This document shows, one piece after another, positions 45,455 to 55,716 of a stretch of 64,000 nucleotides of DNA. Where the stretch lies: positions 248,001 through 312,000 of the forward strand of contig NQMI01000030.1 of NCBI GenBank assembly GCA_002270565.1, given 5' to 3'. Every line of letters starts with the position of its first letter. The first letter of the stretch is position 1. The stretch comes from Stenocarpella maydis. Taxonomy: Eukaryota > Ascomycota > Sordariomycetes > Diaporthales > Diaporthaceae. Both the position numbers and the translations under genes were made by a program. Below the pieces are notes generated by a model. The model made no database searches. It had not been told where the DNA came from and was given only the letters and a program-made list of their open reading frames with translations.

Positions 45455-46202
45455 TGGTGTTCCCGACTGGCAGGGTTCCACTGTGGAGGCGTCAATGTTT
45501 AAGTTCGGGACGGACCGAGCACCGAACCGTTCGTTCGTGGGACGCCGGGGTCGACCCCTGCCCAGTCATGCCGTCTGGTCGTCTCAATCCAGGGAGCCCT
45601 GCCAGGACCAGGGCTGCCCTTCAGCTCAGTAACAAGGGCATTGACGGTTGCATGATGAGTCTGGAGCTCATCTTCTTTATCTGTTTCCCAATAGTACTTT
45701 CGTTCGATGGTAGCGCCGGCGTTGTCATGTCGTGTCGCTTGTGGGGAGAACTTCCCTCTTGAATATGTATTGTCAGCACCGGTGCTCACATAGAAAAATC
45801 TTTAACTCGTGTTGACGCTGCAGCGCAGAGATGTCGTGACATGGAAAGGAGATAAGCAGAAAAGCATTGGGAAGAAGGCGCGCTTCGTAGATGAGCGGGG
45901 GAGCGCCCTTGGCGGCTTGACCAATCGATTGGCCTCGATAACATTTTCCTTCCGGCACGACATCGGATCTCACATGCGTACTTAATCTATCCCGACCCCA
46001 GCCGCCGTTTGTCTCGGCCCTGTCAGCAACTTAACGCAACGGCAAAGGGGGGCGATGGCCAGTCGGACTCTGTATCTTGTTCAATCCTACATGTAAAGTG
46101 GAAATTGCTCATGTGCAAGCCCTCCAATCTACAGCTAGCCATATTGTGAGCCCTTCTACCCTGACATGGCCTCAAGCCCCTGAAATCCAGACCATCATCA
46201 AC
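45068..46202. other. Intergenic with microsatellite
   Basis: Contains an (AC)15 microsatellite (45423-45452) and two copies of CACACTGTGGTGTTC (45188 and 45448). The right part is the RidA 5' flank. No gene supported. Confidence 0.5.
45423..45452. repeat. (AC)15 microsatellite
   Basis: Thirty bases of perfect AC dinucleotide repeat. Confidence 0.95.
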
Positions 46203-46739
46203 ATGAGCAAGATTGAGAGGGTCCTCACAGACAAGGCCCCCAAGCCACTGCCTCAATTCTCTCAGGCGGTCAAGTACAATGGCCTAGTCTACTGCTCAGG
46301 CAACATCGGGCTCGACCCGGCGACCTTTACAGCCGTTGAGGGCACTGTCAAGGACAGGACGGTAGGATTCCCCTCACATACTACGAGTGAGACGGAGACC
46401 AGAAGCTAATAATCGTCTCAGAGGCAAGCCCTGAAGAACCTCGAGGCCATCCTGGAGGCATCCGGCAGCAGCTTGAGGAACGTGCTCAAGGTCAACATCT
46501 TCATCACCACCATGGACGACTTTGCTACGATGAACGAGGCATACGATGAGTTTTTCTCGTTCGAGCCGAAGCCTGTAAGCATATTCGCCATGGTTGGGGC
46601 GACACTGATGCTAAGCATATTTGTACTGCAGGCCCGGACCTGCGTAGCCGTCAAGCAGCTCCCGTTCAACACCGACGTTGAGATTGAGTGCACAGCATAT
46701 GTGAACAGGGTACTGCCGGGATCATCAGCCAGGCTGTAA
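46203..46739 (+). CDS. RidA/YjgF/YER057c-family protein
   Basis: Three exons, join(46203..46361, 46422..46574, 46632..46739), 139 residues; introns of 60 and 57 bp with normal GT-AG ends. RidA proteins deaminate reactive enamine/imine intermediates such as 2-aminoacrylate and protect PLP enzymes. Visible family signs are GLVYCSGNIGLDP (residues 29-41), NLEAILEASGSSL, and the catalytic Arg106 in ARTCVAVKQLP followed by DVEIECTAY. Length fits the family. The C-terminus is extended to ...SSARL, and ARL fits the PTS1 consensus, so peroxisomal rather than mitochondrial location is possible. Confidence 0.95.
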
Positions 46740-47078
46740 ACGGCTTTGGGAATAAGCAATACGCCAAATGCCAGGGTGGAGCGACGGGAGAGGGAATGCA
46801 GGCAGGCCATTCTGTAGGGCACCAAGGGAGAGCAGACCACGAGGAGGGCTGACAGGGGTGGTGGCAGATCAGGGGTCCTGCATGGCCTGGACCTTTTCGA
46901 TCTACACAAGATCCGTCACAGCAGCTCCGAAAAATGTGATTGACGTAATGCCCGACGCATGGAATACCATTGCAAGTGCCTAGATTGCCATCCGCCTTGC
47001 AACTCAAATTTTATTTATTTCGTCTTCTTTCACCGTGTGCAACTTGCAGCAACAACACCCTCATTAAACGGCAATTAG

Positions 47079-48220
47079 ATGACCTCGACCACTCGATTGC
47101 GCATTCTGCGCCCCTCGTTACAATCCCCTCCCTCTCCACTTGCGCTGCGCCCAGGCTACCACCACCTGCACGCCCGGCTCCGCCCACGCCAGAACCCGCA
47201 ATGCCAACCACGGCTCCTCTCGACCTCGCCGCCCGCCCGCCAGCTGTCCCAGCGGGCAGCTGATGCCCTCACAGCAGCCGAGAAGCCCGGCAGTGGCGGC
47301 GGCGGCGCCCTCCAGCGTCGGGCCCAGGCCGCCCCCTCGCCCGCAGCCGCCAACCCCCCGGCCNGATCTACACCAACACGAGGCTCGTGTGGTCTCTCGG
47401 CTCCGCCTCGGGCCTCCCGGCCGACGACGCGCCCGCGCAGCAGCAGCCGGGGCAGACGGCCGAGCCCCCGAGGCTCCGGCCCGCCGCGACGACGCGCTCC
47501 GCCGAGCTGCTCAGGAGGCGCTGGCGCCACGACATCCGCCGCCTGCCGCTCTTCGCGGTCATGTTTGTCGTCTGCGGCGAGTTCACGCCCCTCGTCGTCC
47601 TCGCGCTCCCGGGCGTCGTGCCCCTCACGTGCCGCATCCCGCGGCAGGTCGAGAAGCTGCGCCAGGCGGCCGAGGCGCGGCGCTGCGCGTCGGCGGCGCG
47701 GATCCGGGACAGGCTGGGCAGGCCCGGTGGCGGTGCTACCACCACCACCACTGAGGGCGGCGACGGCGTCCCCCTCCTCCCCCGCGCCGAGGTCACTGCC
47801 CACGCCGCGCGGTCCCTGGGCCTCATCTCGCCCCTATGGGACAGGCTTCCCCTGCCTGACGGTGCCGTCGCGCTCCTCGCCTCGCGGAGGGTGCGCGCCC
47901 ACGTCGCGTTCCTCGACCGCGATGGGCACCTCCTCTCGCAGGCGGGCGGCGTTCAGGCGCTCGAGGACGACGAGGTCGCGCTGGCGTGTGAGGACCGTGG
48001 CCTCCCGGTCCTCGACAGGTCCGTCGTGGAGATGCGCGAGTCTCTGGGGCGCTGGCTGGCCCTGGCCGGCGGCGGCAATGTCGGTACAAGTGTCAGGGCG
48101 CCGTGGAGCCTGGAGGCGGTGGCCCGGAGGGAGGCGCTTGTGGTGTCGTTGCTCACGGCGCAGAAGTGGCCACTGGAGAGGCAGGAGCTCGAGGCGCTGG
48201 CCAAAAGGATACAGTGGTAG
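47079..48220 (+). CDS. LETM1-domain mitochondrial protein (frame broken at an N)
   Basis: About 380 residues. The N-terminus (MTSTTRLRILRPS, RLLSTSPPARQL) is a clear mitochondrial presequence. After a low-complexity stretch the frame meets a single N at 47364. Downstream the family sequence continues one frame over (IYTNTRLVWSLGSASG), so the N stands for a gap whose true length is 3n+2, an assembly fault rather than a real frameshift. A membrane segment about FAVMFVVCGEFTPLVVLAL, then VPLTCRIPRQ, and a C-terminal helical region (ARSLGLISPLWDRLP, LEDDEVALACEDRG) fit LETM1-like inner-membrane proteins that contact mitoribosomes and affect K+/H+ exchange. No intron seen. The 5' end lies 340 bp from the RidA stop. 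Confidence 0.85.
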
Positions 48221-48669
48221 ACGGCCCAGGTGAGCAGGTGTCAGGGCGCGGCTTAACTGCTTGTCTCCACGGGTTTGCATGTATAGATAGGTACATTCAT
48301 TCACCAGGGCATTACTGTATATATTCTGCCTCGTCTCTCCGCTCATGCAAGACAGAGAGATGGGTCACGGCCTAAGGACAAAAATGTACAAGGTCCTGAT
48401 TATCTATGCACATACGCGCATGGTTCTTCTCTGGTTCTAACTTCTCCAGCTTGTAAAACTATTGGTTCAAACTCTGTTCCGGACTCCCTCCCTCTTGGAC
48501 ACACCGGTCCAGCGAACCCTCGCAAAACGCAAAAAGCCGGCCTGCCATGGCCGGACGGTCCCTATCACGATTCCCTCCAAAAAAAATCATACCCAGAGTA
48601 GAACAGCAGGAATTAGGCTCATAATCTCAGCCGTCAAAGTGCTCGCTTACTCGTGCCCAGACTGTTTGT
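48221..48669. other. Intergenic between convergent genes
   Basis: 3' flanks of the LETM1-type gene and the Nab3-like gene. Nothing else seen. Confidence 0.5.
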
Positions 48670-51561
48670 TCACTGCCTGATCCTAGCGAGAGTATCCATA
48701 ATGTTCTGGACATCGCGGGCCGGATCCGATGATCCTGCAGCAGGTGGCATAGCCGGTCCGCGTGGAGCCTGTGGATAAGCAGGCGCAGGGTACCCTGGCA
48801 TGCCAGGGACCGCCACTGCAGGCGGCGCACCATTAGCGGACGCTGCGTTGAGGTTACTGACCAACGCGTTGAGGTCGACCCCTGCGCCTGGGGCAGCCGG
48901 GGCGCCAATGCCATGAGAAGGGTGTGTGGCGGGAGGGGGTGCTTGCGGCTGAGTCTGCTGGAGGGAGGCGATGATGGTCTGTAGGGTGGCGGCATCGACA
49001 TTGCCCATCTGATTGAGCTGGGTCATGATAGCCGTCAGGTCTGGCGCAGCCGGGGGGTACTGCTGCACCTGCGCCTGGGGCTGCTGGTAGGCACCATACG
49101 GTGCCGGCGTTCCGTATGGCTGTGGCGGGTAGCCGACTTGCTGCAGCGGGTAGGCTGGCTGTGAGGCAGCAGGGCCCTTTGCCCGCAAGACCAGCTGAGC
49201 CGCAATTGGGGGGTCCAGCTCCTGGTATTGGTCAAAGCGAACATTGCTGCCGGAGAAGCGATCAAACACCTGAAGCGGGATCTTCGCAGTCTGCTGGGCG
49301 CGCACGTCCAGCTCCACAACAGCATGGACGCCTTCAAGAACCTGACGCTGGATGACTGCTTCCCGGGGGAAGCGAGGGTTCAGGAACATGGCGGTCACCC
49401 TGAGACGCGCGTCCAGGAACGCTCGCTGCACCCACTCGACGAAGTCCTTGTGGACATCCTGCATAAGGAGAATCTGAACGTCGGGCACGTCTGTTCCGTA
49501 GCGGCGAGGTATGTCAAGATTATCGCTCCCTTGGCGGGACCGGCTGTAGGGGCTCGGGCTCCGACGTCTGTATGCATCGTGACCGTGTCTCCCGTATGCT
49601 TCTGGGGAACGTGAACGCTTTCGGTTGAAAGACTCGTGATGACCACCGCCACGGTCACGGTTGTAAGAAGAAGAGTCCTGCCGCCCGCGGTGATCACCAC
49701 GCCTAGGTGGCGATGGCGACCGGCCAGGGCGATAGTCATCACCCCGAGAACGACGGCTGTCGCGTCCGTCATAGCGATCGGCACCCTTGCCGCCCCGGTC
49801 ACGATTTTTGCGGTCTGGAGAGTGATCGCGATCCTTCTTCGACTTTTGGGTCTTGGATACCTCAAGGTCTAGATAATATCAGCGAGTGCCCAACCCAAAC
49901 GGGGCCGAACAACTTACTGATCTTACGGCCCTTGACCTCGGCTCCCTGGAGAGCATTCATGGCGGCTTGGGCATCGGCATTTGTGTGATACTGGACGAAG
50001 CCGTAGGCAGACTTGAGTGAAATCTGGGCCAGACGGCCGTACTGATGGAACAGTTCAAACACGTCGCGCTTCGAGACCCTCTCCTGGGATAGGTTTCCTG
50101 CTCGCGCCGTTAGCGCCCTGGACTTGTGGTTTCGATCTATCGGGACTACTCACCAATAAATATCCGAGACCCATCGGGAAAGCGCTCCCACTTGGCTTCC
50201 GACATGTGCTTCCGCTCGTCTGCCAGGAACTCTTCGTATGTCTGCTGGAGACCAGCGCCGTTGCTCGCAGGCGCCTGCGAGGGCGCGGTGCCGGGTGGAT
50301 AGGCATTAGGGTACGAGGCAAAGGGGGGAGTGGGATTGTAAGTGGGTGGCTGCGACCCGTGGGCGCCCGGCGCACCGTTGGTGAGGCCAAAGGCGGGCTG
50401 AGAGGGACTGGCAGTGGGAGCAGATGGATAAGGAGCGGCATTGGGCAGGGGACCATGGTGGTAGGTAGCCTGGGAGTATGTCTGGTGGGACTGCTCTTGG
50501 GTCAGGGCTGGCTTGGGAGGTAGGGAAGGCTGGTCTACATCCATGGAGGGGGGTGACTGGGTCTGGAGGGGTGCGGATGGCTTGGCAGGTGGCTGCTCGG
50601 ATGTAGCCTCAGCCTCGGCCTGGGCTTTGGCAGTGATCTCATCGACAAGCTTCTGGATATCAATGGCAGTGGCATCTGAATCACCTCCCCCGTTCATGTC
50701 GACGTCCTCGGGTTGGACGCCGCGCTGCTCCTCGCTGGGGGCGGCAGTCTTGTCTAGCTTATCGGGGTCTACCTTGCTCGGATCGGGAGATGACATTGTC
50801 TGGTGGTGGGGCTGCTGGGCCGGCTGGGACAGGCTGGGAGTGTCGCTGGCGGAGGCATTTGGGAGCGCGTCTTGGACGGCTGGGGCAGGTGCAGGCTGGT
50901 GATCGCTCTCTGGGGGGACGAGGGCGTCTCGGGCCGCCGGGTGTGCGGCGTGGGACGGTTGGCAGGCGTCTGGGGCGGGCACGCCGGGGGCGGTGGGATC
51001 AGCAGAGACAATTTGGGCGGCAGACTGCTCTGGTACACCTGCAAGCTGCTCGGCAATGTTCATGGATTCTGGCGTTTCTGTTACATGCTGGTGTTGTGGT
51101 TGTTGCACCTCTTCTTCCTCATCAGCGACTTCGGCCTGTTCCTTGGGAGAATCAAAGGTTCTCGCATAGTCATCGATCTCCGGCTCAAGGCCGGCAGTCT
51201 CATCCTGCTGCTGTGGGGGTTCCTGCTCTTGACCACTCCCGTCCTCGTCGTACGCATCGAAGCTGTCGTCATCGGCTATGCTGACGTCGGGCGAGTGGGC
51301 CTCGTTGCCGCCCGAGCCGGGTGCGATGTCAACAGCAGCAGCAGCATCGGGGACCTGCCGGGGCGGGCCAGGGTTCGTAGCCATGGCTGCAGCAGCCGTG
51401 CGAAAGGTGGACGGCTCAAGGGGGACTACGTCTGGATCTTCGGCCCGATCCTGGAGCTCTGGGAGGACCTGCGGGAGAGTGTATGTGTTATGCAGCGGGC
51501 GCGGCGAGACGGGGCTGAGGTTGGCGACAGCCTCGAGCTTGGGGCTCTCGTTGTCTGTCAT
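48670..51561 (-). CDS. nab3: Nab3-like RNA-binding protein
   Basis: Three exons, complement(join(48670..49868, 49918..50097, 50154..51561)), 928 residues; introns of 56 and 49 bp (donors GTGAGT, GTAAGT). Nab3 binds nascent RNA with Nrd1 and directs termination and decay of noncoding transcripts in the nucleus. Layout: about 440 acidic, Gln/Pro-rich disordered residues; KWERFPDGSRIFIGNLS opening a single RRM (about 464-535) with AYGFVQYH as RNP1; an RS/RD-rich basic linker (about 545-640); a conserved domain (about 655-765) containing VQILLMQDVHKDF, FLNPRFP and VFDRFSGSNVRFDQY, as in yeast Nab3 after its RRM; and a Gln/Pro/Ala-rich tail with a helical DLTAIMTQLNQMGN end, likely for self-assembly. 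Start chosen at the first in-frame ATG. Confidence 0.9.
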
Positions 51562-52470
51562 CAAGGGAGCGCGCGGCGCAGGCGAGGTAGAAGGCCGGGA
51601 AGGGCGTCAGGTTTGTGTCAGAAAACAATCACAGGCCACAGGTTGCAGAGAAGTTCATGACGATGGGGGAGCTGGCGATGGGTTTTTGAGGGGACCGGCG
51701 AAAAAGTGGTGGTGTTGGGCGGAAGCAGGCGAACTAAAGTAGGTGCGAGGCCGGCAGGAAGGAAGCAGGTCAAGCTTGCGGACGGGGAAGCAGAGACTGC
51801 GCGGTTGCTTGCTTTCTGTACACTTCTGCGTAGGAAGCAGCGCCAGGCAGGTGAGTAGAGTTTGCGCTAAAGCGGGGGAGGGGAACCTTGAAAGCTTGAA
51901 AAGGTCTGGTGCACGCCCAGCACACGCGCCGTGGCCGACGGTCGCCTTGTTCAACCTTGGTGCCTAAACCGTCACTTTCGCCTGCTGTCCGCCGAGGCAA
52001 ACAGATTGACAAGAATTGCCAATTGGCTCAGCAATCCAGGCCCAACGAAGGAATTGCTGACAGCAACAAAGCACAAGGGGACTCGGAGTGCGGATCTGGG
52101 ATGACCTGTTCATCCATCAACGAGTCGCAAACGTCGCATCAAGTGTACGCAGTATTGTACGCAGAAGCGTACACCAGAAGCGTGCAGTGCTGGGCACGTT
52201 GTCGAGCTAAACTCAAAGGGTACATCATTTTTGATTTCCGAGGTTCCCTTTTTTTTTTTTCCTTTCTCTCTTCCTTCTTTTTTGGTCCGTTTGCAAAGCT
52301 TGAAGACCAAGCTTTGTTCTGCGCGACTGACTAAGCACGAGCCGTACGCATTTCCGTTGATCAATTAGCATCGAGTATGGACTGCGATGCAATCTATTCA
52401 TGCATGCATACGTTTTGTACCGGCTGCGGCGATCTGCTTTTGACTTCCGTTGCCAACATCGACAGACCGG
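51562..52470. promoter_or_regulatory. Shared intergenic region (Nab3-like / release factor)
   Basis: 909 bp between divergent start codons. Contains a T/C-rich tract (about 52244-52285), and a cluster of GTACGC/GCGTAC words at 52145-52175 (TGTACGCAG, GTACGCAGAAGCGTACACC). No specific factor assigned. Confidence 0.45.
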
Positions 52471-53275
52471 ATGGCCTTCCTCCGGCATTTGTGCAATGAT
52501 TCCACGATGATAACAAGATCTCTGATGAGGCTTCCCCGTCTCCTCTCTCTGCCTGTGCACCTCGCCCCAGCAATAGAACCGGCCTCACAGAAGAGATTCG
52601 CGAGGTACCAGGCTTTCGATGCATCTTTCGATCCGGACGAGTTGGCTGAGGCCAGGAGATGGCGCCAGTCCTTCAGCGAGGCGGCCATACCCAGGGGCAC
52701 CACCACCTTTGCCAGGTCAAGCGGGCCAGGTGGGCAACACGTGAACAAGTCCGTCTCAACCCAGTGGCCACTCGGGCTCAGACATGCAGTCAGCCAGCCC
52801 CTGATCCGTTCACTGACCTGCTGTACACTGTCCCAGGACTGAGACCAAGGCAATCACCACCTGGGCCGTGACAGAGCTGAGCCAGGTCGTGCCGAAACTC
52901 ATGCGCCCGTTGCTGCGCTCCTCAAAGAACTATGTCAAGGGCAAGGACTGCATCTCGTTTCAGGCGCAGAAAAAGCGCGACAGGAACGCAAATGCCGAAG
53001 AGAACCGGGCCAAGCTTCTGGAGGAGCTGCTCAGCATGTACAGTGATGCTGTGCCCGGCGACACAAGCGCTGAGAAGGTGCAAAAGCATAGGTCATTGTA
53101 AGCCATTCCTCGCCCATCCGGGAACCATCACAGGCTGCTGAACGTGAAGCAGGGAGAGGTCATTCCGGGAGTCGAGGCTGAGGGCGAAGAAATACCAGAG
53201 CTCAAAGAAGCAGTCCAGGAGAGGAGGCTCCGAGTAGGGGCTTGCCTCAGGCCCGGGCCAGCTCATCACCAGTAA
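52471..53275 (+). CDS. ICT1/Pth4-type mitochondrial peptidyl-tRNA hydrolase
   Basis: Three exons, join(52471..52748, 52837..53097, 53134..53275), 226 residues. Introns: 88 bp (donor GTCCGT, acceptor CCCAG) and 36 bp, the latter very short (donor GTAAGC, acceptor CACAG). A codon-independent release factor rescuing stalled mitoribosomes. Basic N-terminus (MITRSLMRLPRLLSL) is a presequence. The catalytic GGQ is at residues 87-89 in SSGPGGQHVNK, with intron 1 splitting the following Lys codon so that HVNK continues TETKAITTW. The C-terminal region has QAQKKRDRNANAEEN, the basic helix typical of this family. It lacks the codon-recognition domain of RF1/RF2, as expected. Confidence 0.93.
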
Positions 53276-54308
53276 ATTGTCCCAAGTACCTAGATAGGAT
53301 AGGATAGTCCGGCTCGTCCAACGTATGACACGCTGTTTAGTTCAGACCAAGAAGACACTAGGATGGAAGCTCAATAGAATCCAGGGGTCCGGCTTTGGCA
53401 TTATCAGTTGACCTAGGCAAGCAGCTAGCTCCTGGGGATGACAGGCCTGGGAACGGATGTGATCAAGACGATCAATAAACCAATTTTTTTTTAAAAAAAA
53501 AATAAACAAGTCTGGAAACGGAGGGCACATTCTTGCGGATCCTTCATCGCACCGCAACCGAGAGTCAATTGCAGTTTCTCGTTGATTGGCCCGTCATGGT
53601 GAGGGGCAGCAGTCCTACAGATAGGCGGGACGGTCTGCAGCTGATGGCGACCTCATAATGGCAATTGTGATAACGAACATAACACGAGCGGCAGAGGGCC
53701 CCCTTTTGGCATTTCTCCCCCCACCAGATCTCACTCTCAAGTTCAGCCCAAAGGTGGGAATCGAGCGGCTTTCAAATTTTGCCTTCGCACACTCTACTAC
53801 CAAACAAACAGCCAGCCCAGCCCCGCCCAGCCAGACTCGATCGCCCTTCTCCCGGGATAAAATAATACGGAGACGGTGACCCACAGCCTCCTTGGGGGCC
53901 TGGCCACTTGTATCTGCAGGACCCTGAGACTGCGCAATCTCTCCGTCTCAGGAGATATCGACGACGACGAACAAGACGACACCGACAAAACGACACGCGA
54001 CGACGCTGAGAGACGGACAATTCGAACCAGTCTCATCACTGATTTGCAACACATTTGTCATCATCGTACCCGATCCCAGCGACCCAACCGACAGCCTCGC
54101 CCATCGCCTGACGACGACCTCGATTGCGGGGCACGACCCAGACCCGTCCTCTCTCTGCCCGCCTCCGCCGCGTACGCGGAGCTCACACCGACAGTCTGGT
54201 GTGCGTAGAGACATACGCAAAACACTCAACCTCATCCGCGCAGACGCACACACGCACACACACACGCACATACGCACACACGTATACGCATATATATACA
54301 TATACACG
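53276..54308. promoter_or_regulatory. 5' region of CaM kinase with long leader
   Basis: No separate gene seen. The last several hundred bases are C/A-rich and start-codon-poor, fitting a long 5' leader. It ends in a CA/TA-rich microsatellite (54244-54308) directly touching the ATG. Confidence 0.5.
54244..54308. repeat. Compound CA/CGCA/TA microsatellite in leader
   Basis: Repeats of CACACG, CACATACG and TATATA run up to the kinase start codon. Such tracts vary in length and could affect translation initiation; this effect is inferred. Confidence 0.8.
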
Positions 54309-54839
54309 ATGGCGGCAGCGGTCCAACAAGCCGGCGCCAATGCCGGGCAGCAACCTCAGGTGCAACCATGCAGATACAAGGTCGGCAAGACGTTAGGCGC
54401 AGGGTCATACTCGGTGGTCAAGGAGTGCGTGCACATCGACACAGGGCGGTACTATGCCGCCAAGGTCATCAACAAGAGGTTGATGTCAGGGAGGGAACAC
54501 ATGGTGCGTAGGAATCCCAGCCCATTCTCTTCTCCTCCCCCTCCCCCCCCCCTCGCCGTCCCGCCTCGCGACTCCGGGTGGTACTAACACGCCCCCCCGC
54601 GCGCCGTGCAAACAGGTCCGCAATGAGATCGCCGTGCTCAAGAAGGTGTCGATGGGCCACCAGAACATCCTGACTCTCGTCGACTACTTCGAGACCATGA
54701 ACAACCTGTACCTGGTCACGGACCTCGCCCTGGGCGGCGAGCTCTTCGACCGCATCTGCCGCAAGGGGTCGTACTACGAGGCGGACGCGGCGGACCTGGT
54801 GCGCGCGACCCTCTCGGCGGTGGCCTACCTGCACGACCA

Positions 54840-54873
<34 letters not shown>

Positions 54874-55716
54874 CTCCTCTTCCGCACGCCCGAGGACAAC
54901 GCCGACCTCCTCATCGCCGACTTTGGCCTCAGCCGCGTCATGGATGAGGAGCAGTTCCACGTGCTGACCACCACGTGCGGCACCCCTGGCTACATGGCGC
55001 CCGAGATCTTCAAGAAGTCCGGGCACGGCAAGCCCGTGGACCTGTGGGCCCTCGGGGTCATCACCTACTTCCTGCTGTGCGGGTACACGCCCTTTGACCG
55101 CGACAGCGACTTTGAGGAGATGCAGGCCATCCTCAACGCCGACTACAGCTTCACGCCCGTCGACTACTGGCGCGGCGTGTCGGACGGCGCAAAGGACTTC
55201 ATCCGCCGCTGCCTGACCATCGACCCAGCCCGCCGCATGACCGCCCACGAGGCCCTGCAGCACCCCTTCGTCGTGGGCTACATGACGGGCGACGGCACCG
55301 ACAAGGGCGCCAACCTCCTGCCCACCGTCAAGAAGAACTTCAACGCCCGCCGCACCCTGCACGCCGCCATCGACACCGTCAGGGCCATCAACAAGCTGCG
55401 CGAGGGCCAGGCCGCCTCGGGCTTTATGGACGGCGCCAGGAGCCAGGAGCCCGCGAGGGGCGGGCCAGGCGCCGGTGGTGCCGCCGCCGCCGCCGGTGGT
55501 GGTGACGGGCTGGCCAAGAAGGAGGACAGCGGCGTCAGCATGACCAGCAGCCGGAACAACGACTCGGGCTACGCCACGCAGGCCGACGGGGACGTTGCCA
55601 TGGGCGAGGCCCCGCCGCTGTCGGCAAACCAGGTTCCCATGAGCCTGAGGCCGGGGATGGAGGTGAACAAGGTGGTAGAGACATCTAAAGGGCTGTGGCA
55701 GCCGCCCAGGAGATGA
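54309..55716 (+). CDS. Calcium/calmodulin-dependent protein kinase I
   Basis: Two exons, join(54309..54503, 54616..55716), 431 residues; the 112-bp intron has donor GTGCGT and acceptor AACAG. Full Ser/Thr kinase domain: Gly-rich GAGSYSVV (30-37), Lys52 in AAKVI, catalytic HRDLKPEN (144-151), DFG (167-169), an activation loop with TTTCGTPGYMAPE (Thr183-185 region, APE 193-195), and DLWALGVITYFLLCGYTPF. After the domain comes LLPTVKKNFNARRTLHAAID, the autoinhibitory and calmodulin-binding helix typical of CaMK1 (fungal CmkA/CmkB type). The tail is Gly/Ala-rich. Cytosolic signalling kinase for calcium responses. Confidence 0.96.

Noticed and set aside
47366..48233. Arg/Ser-rich continuation of the 47079 frame after the N
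   Set aside because: The LETM1-type sequence is in the next frame, so this continuation is an artefact of the N.
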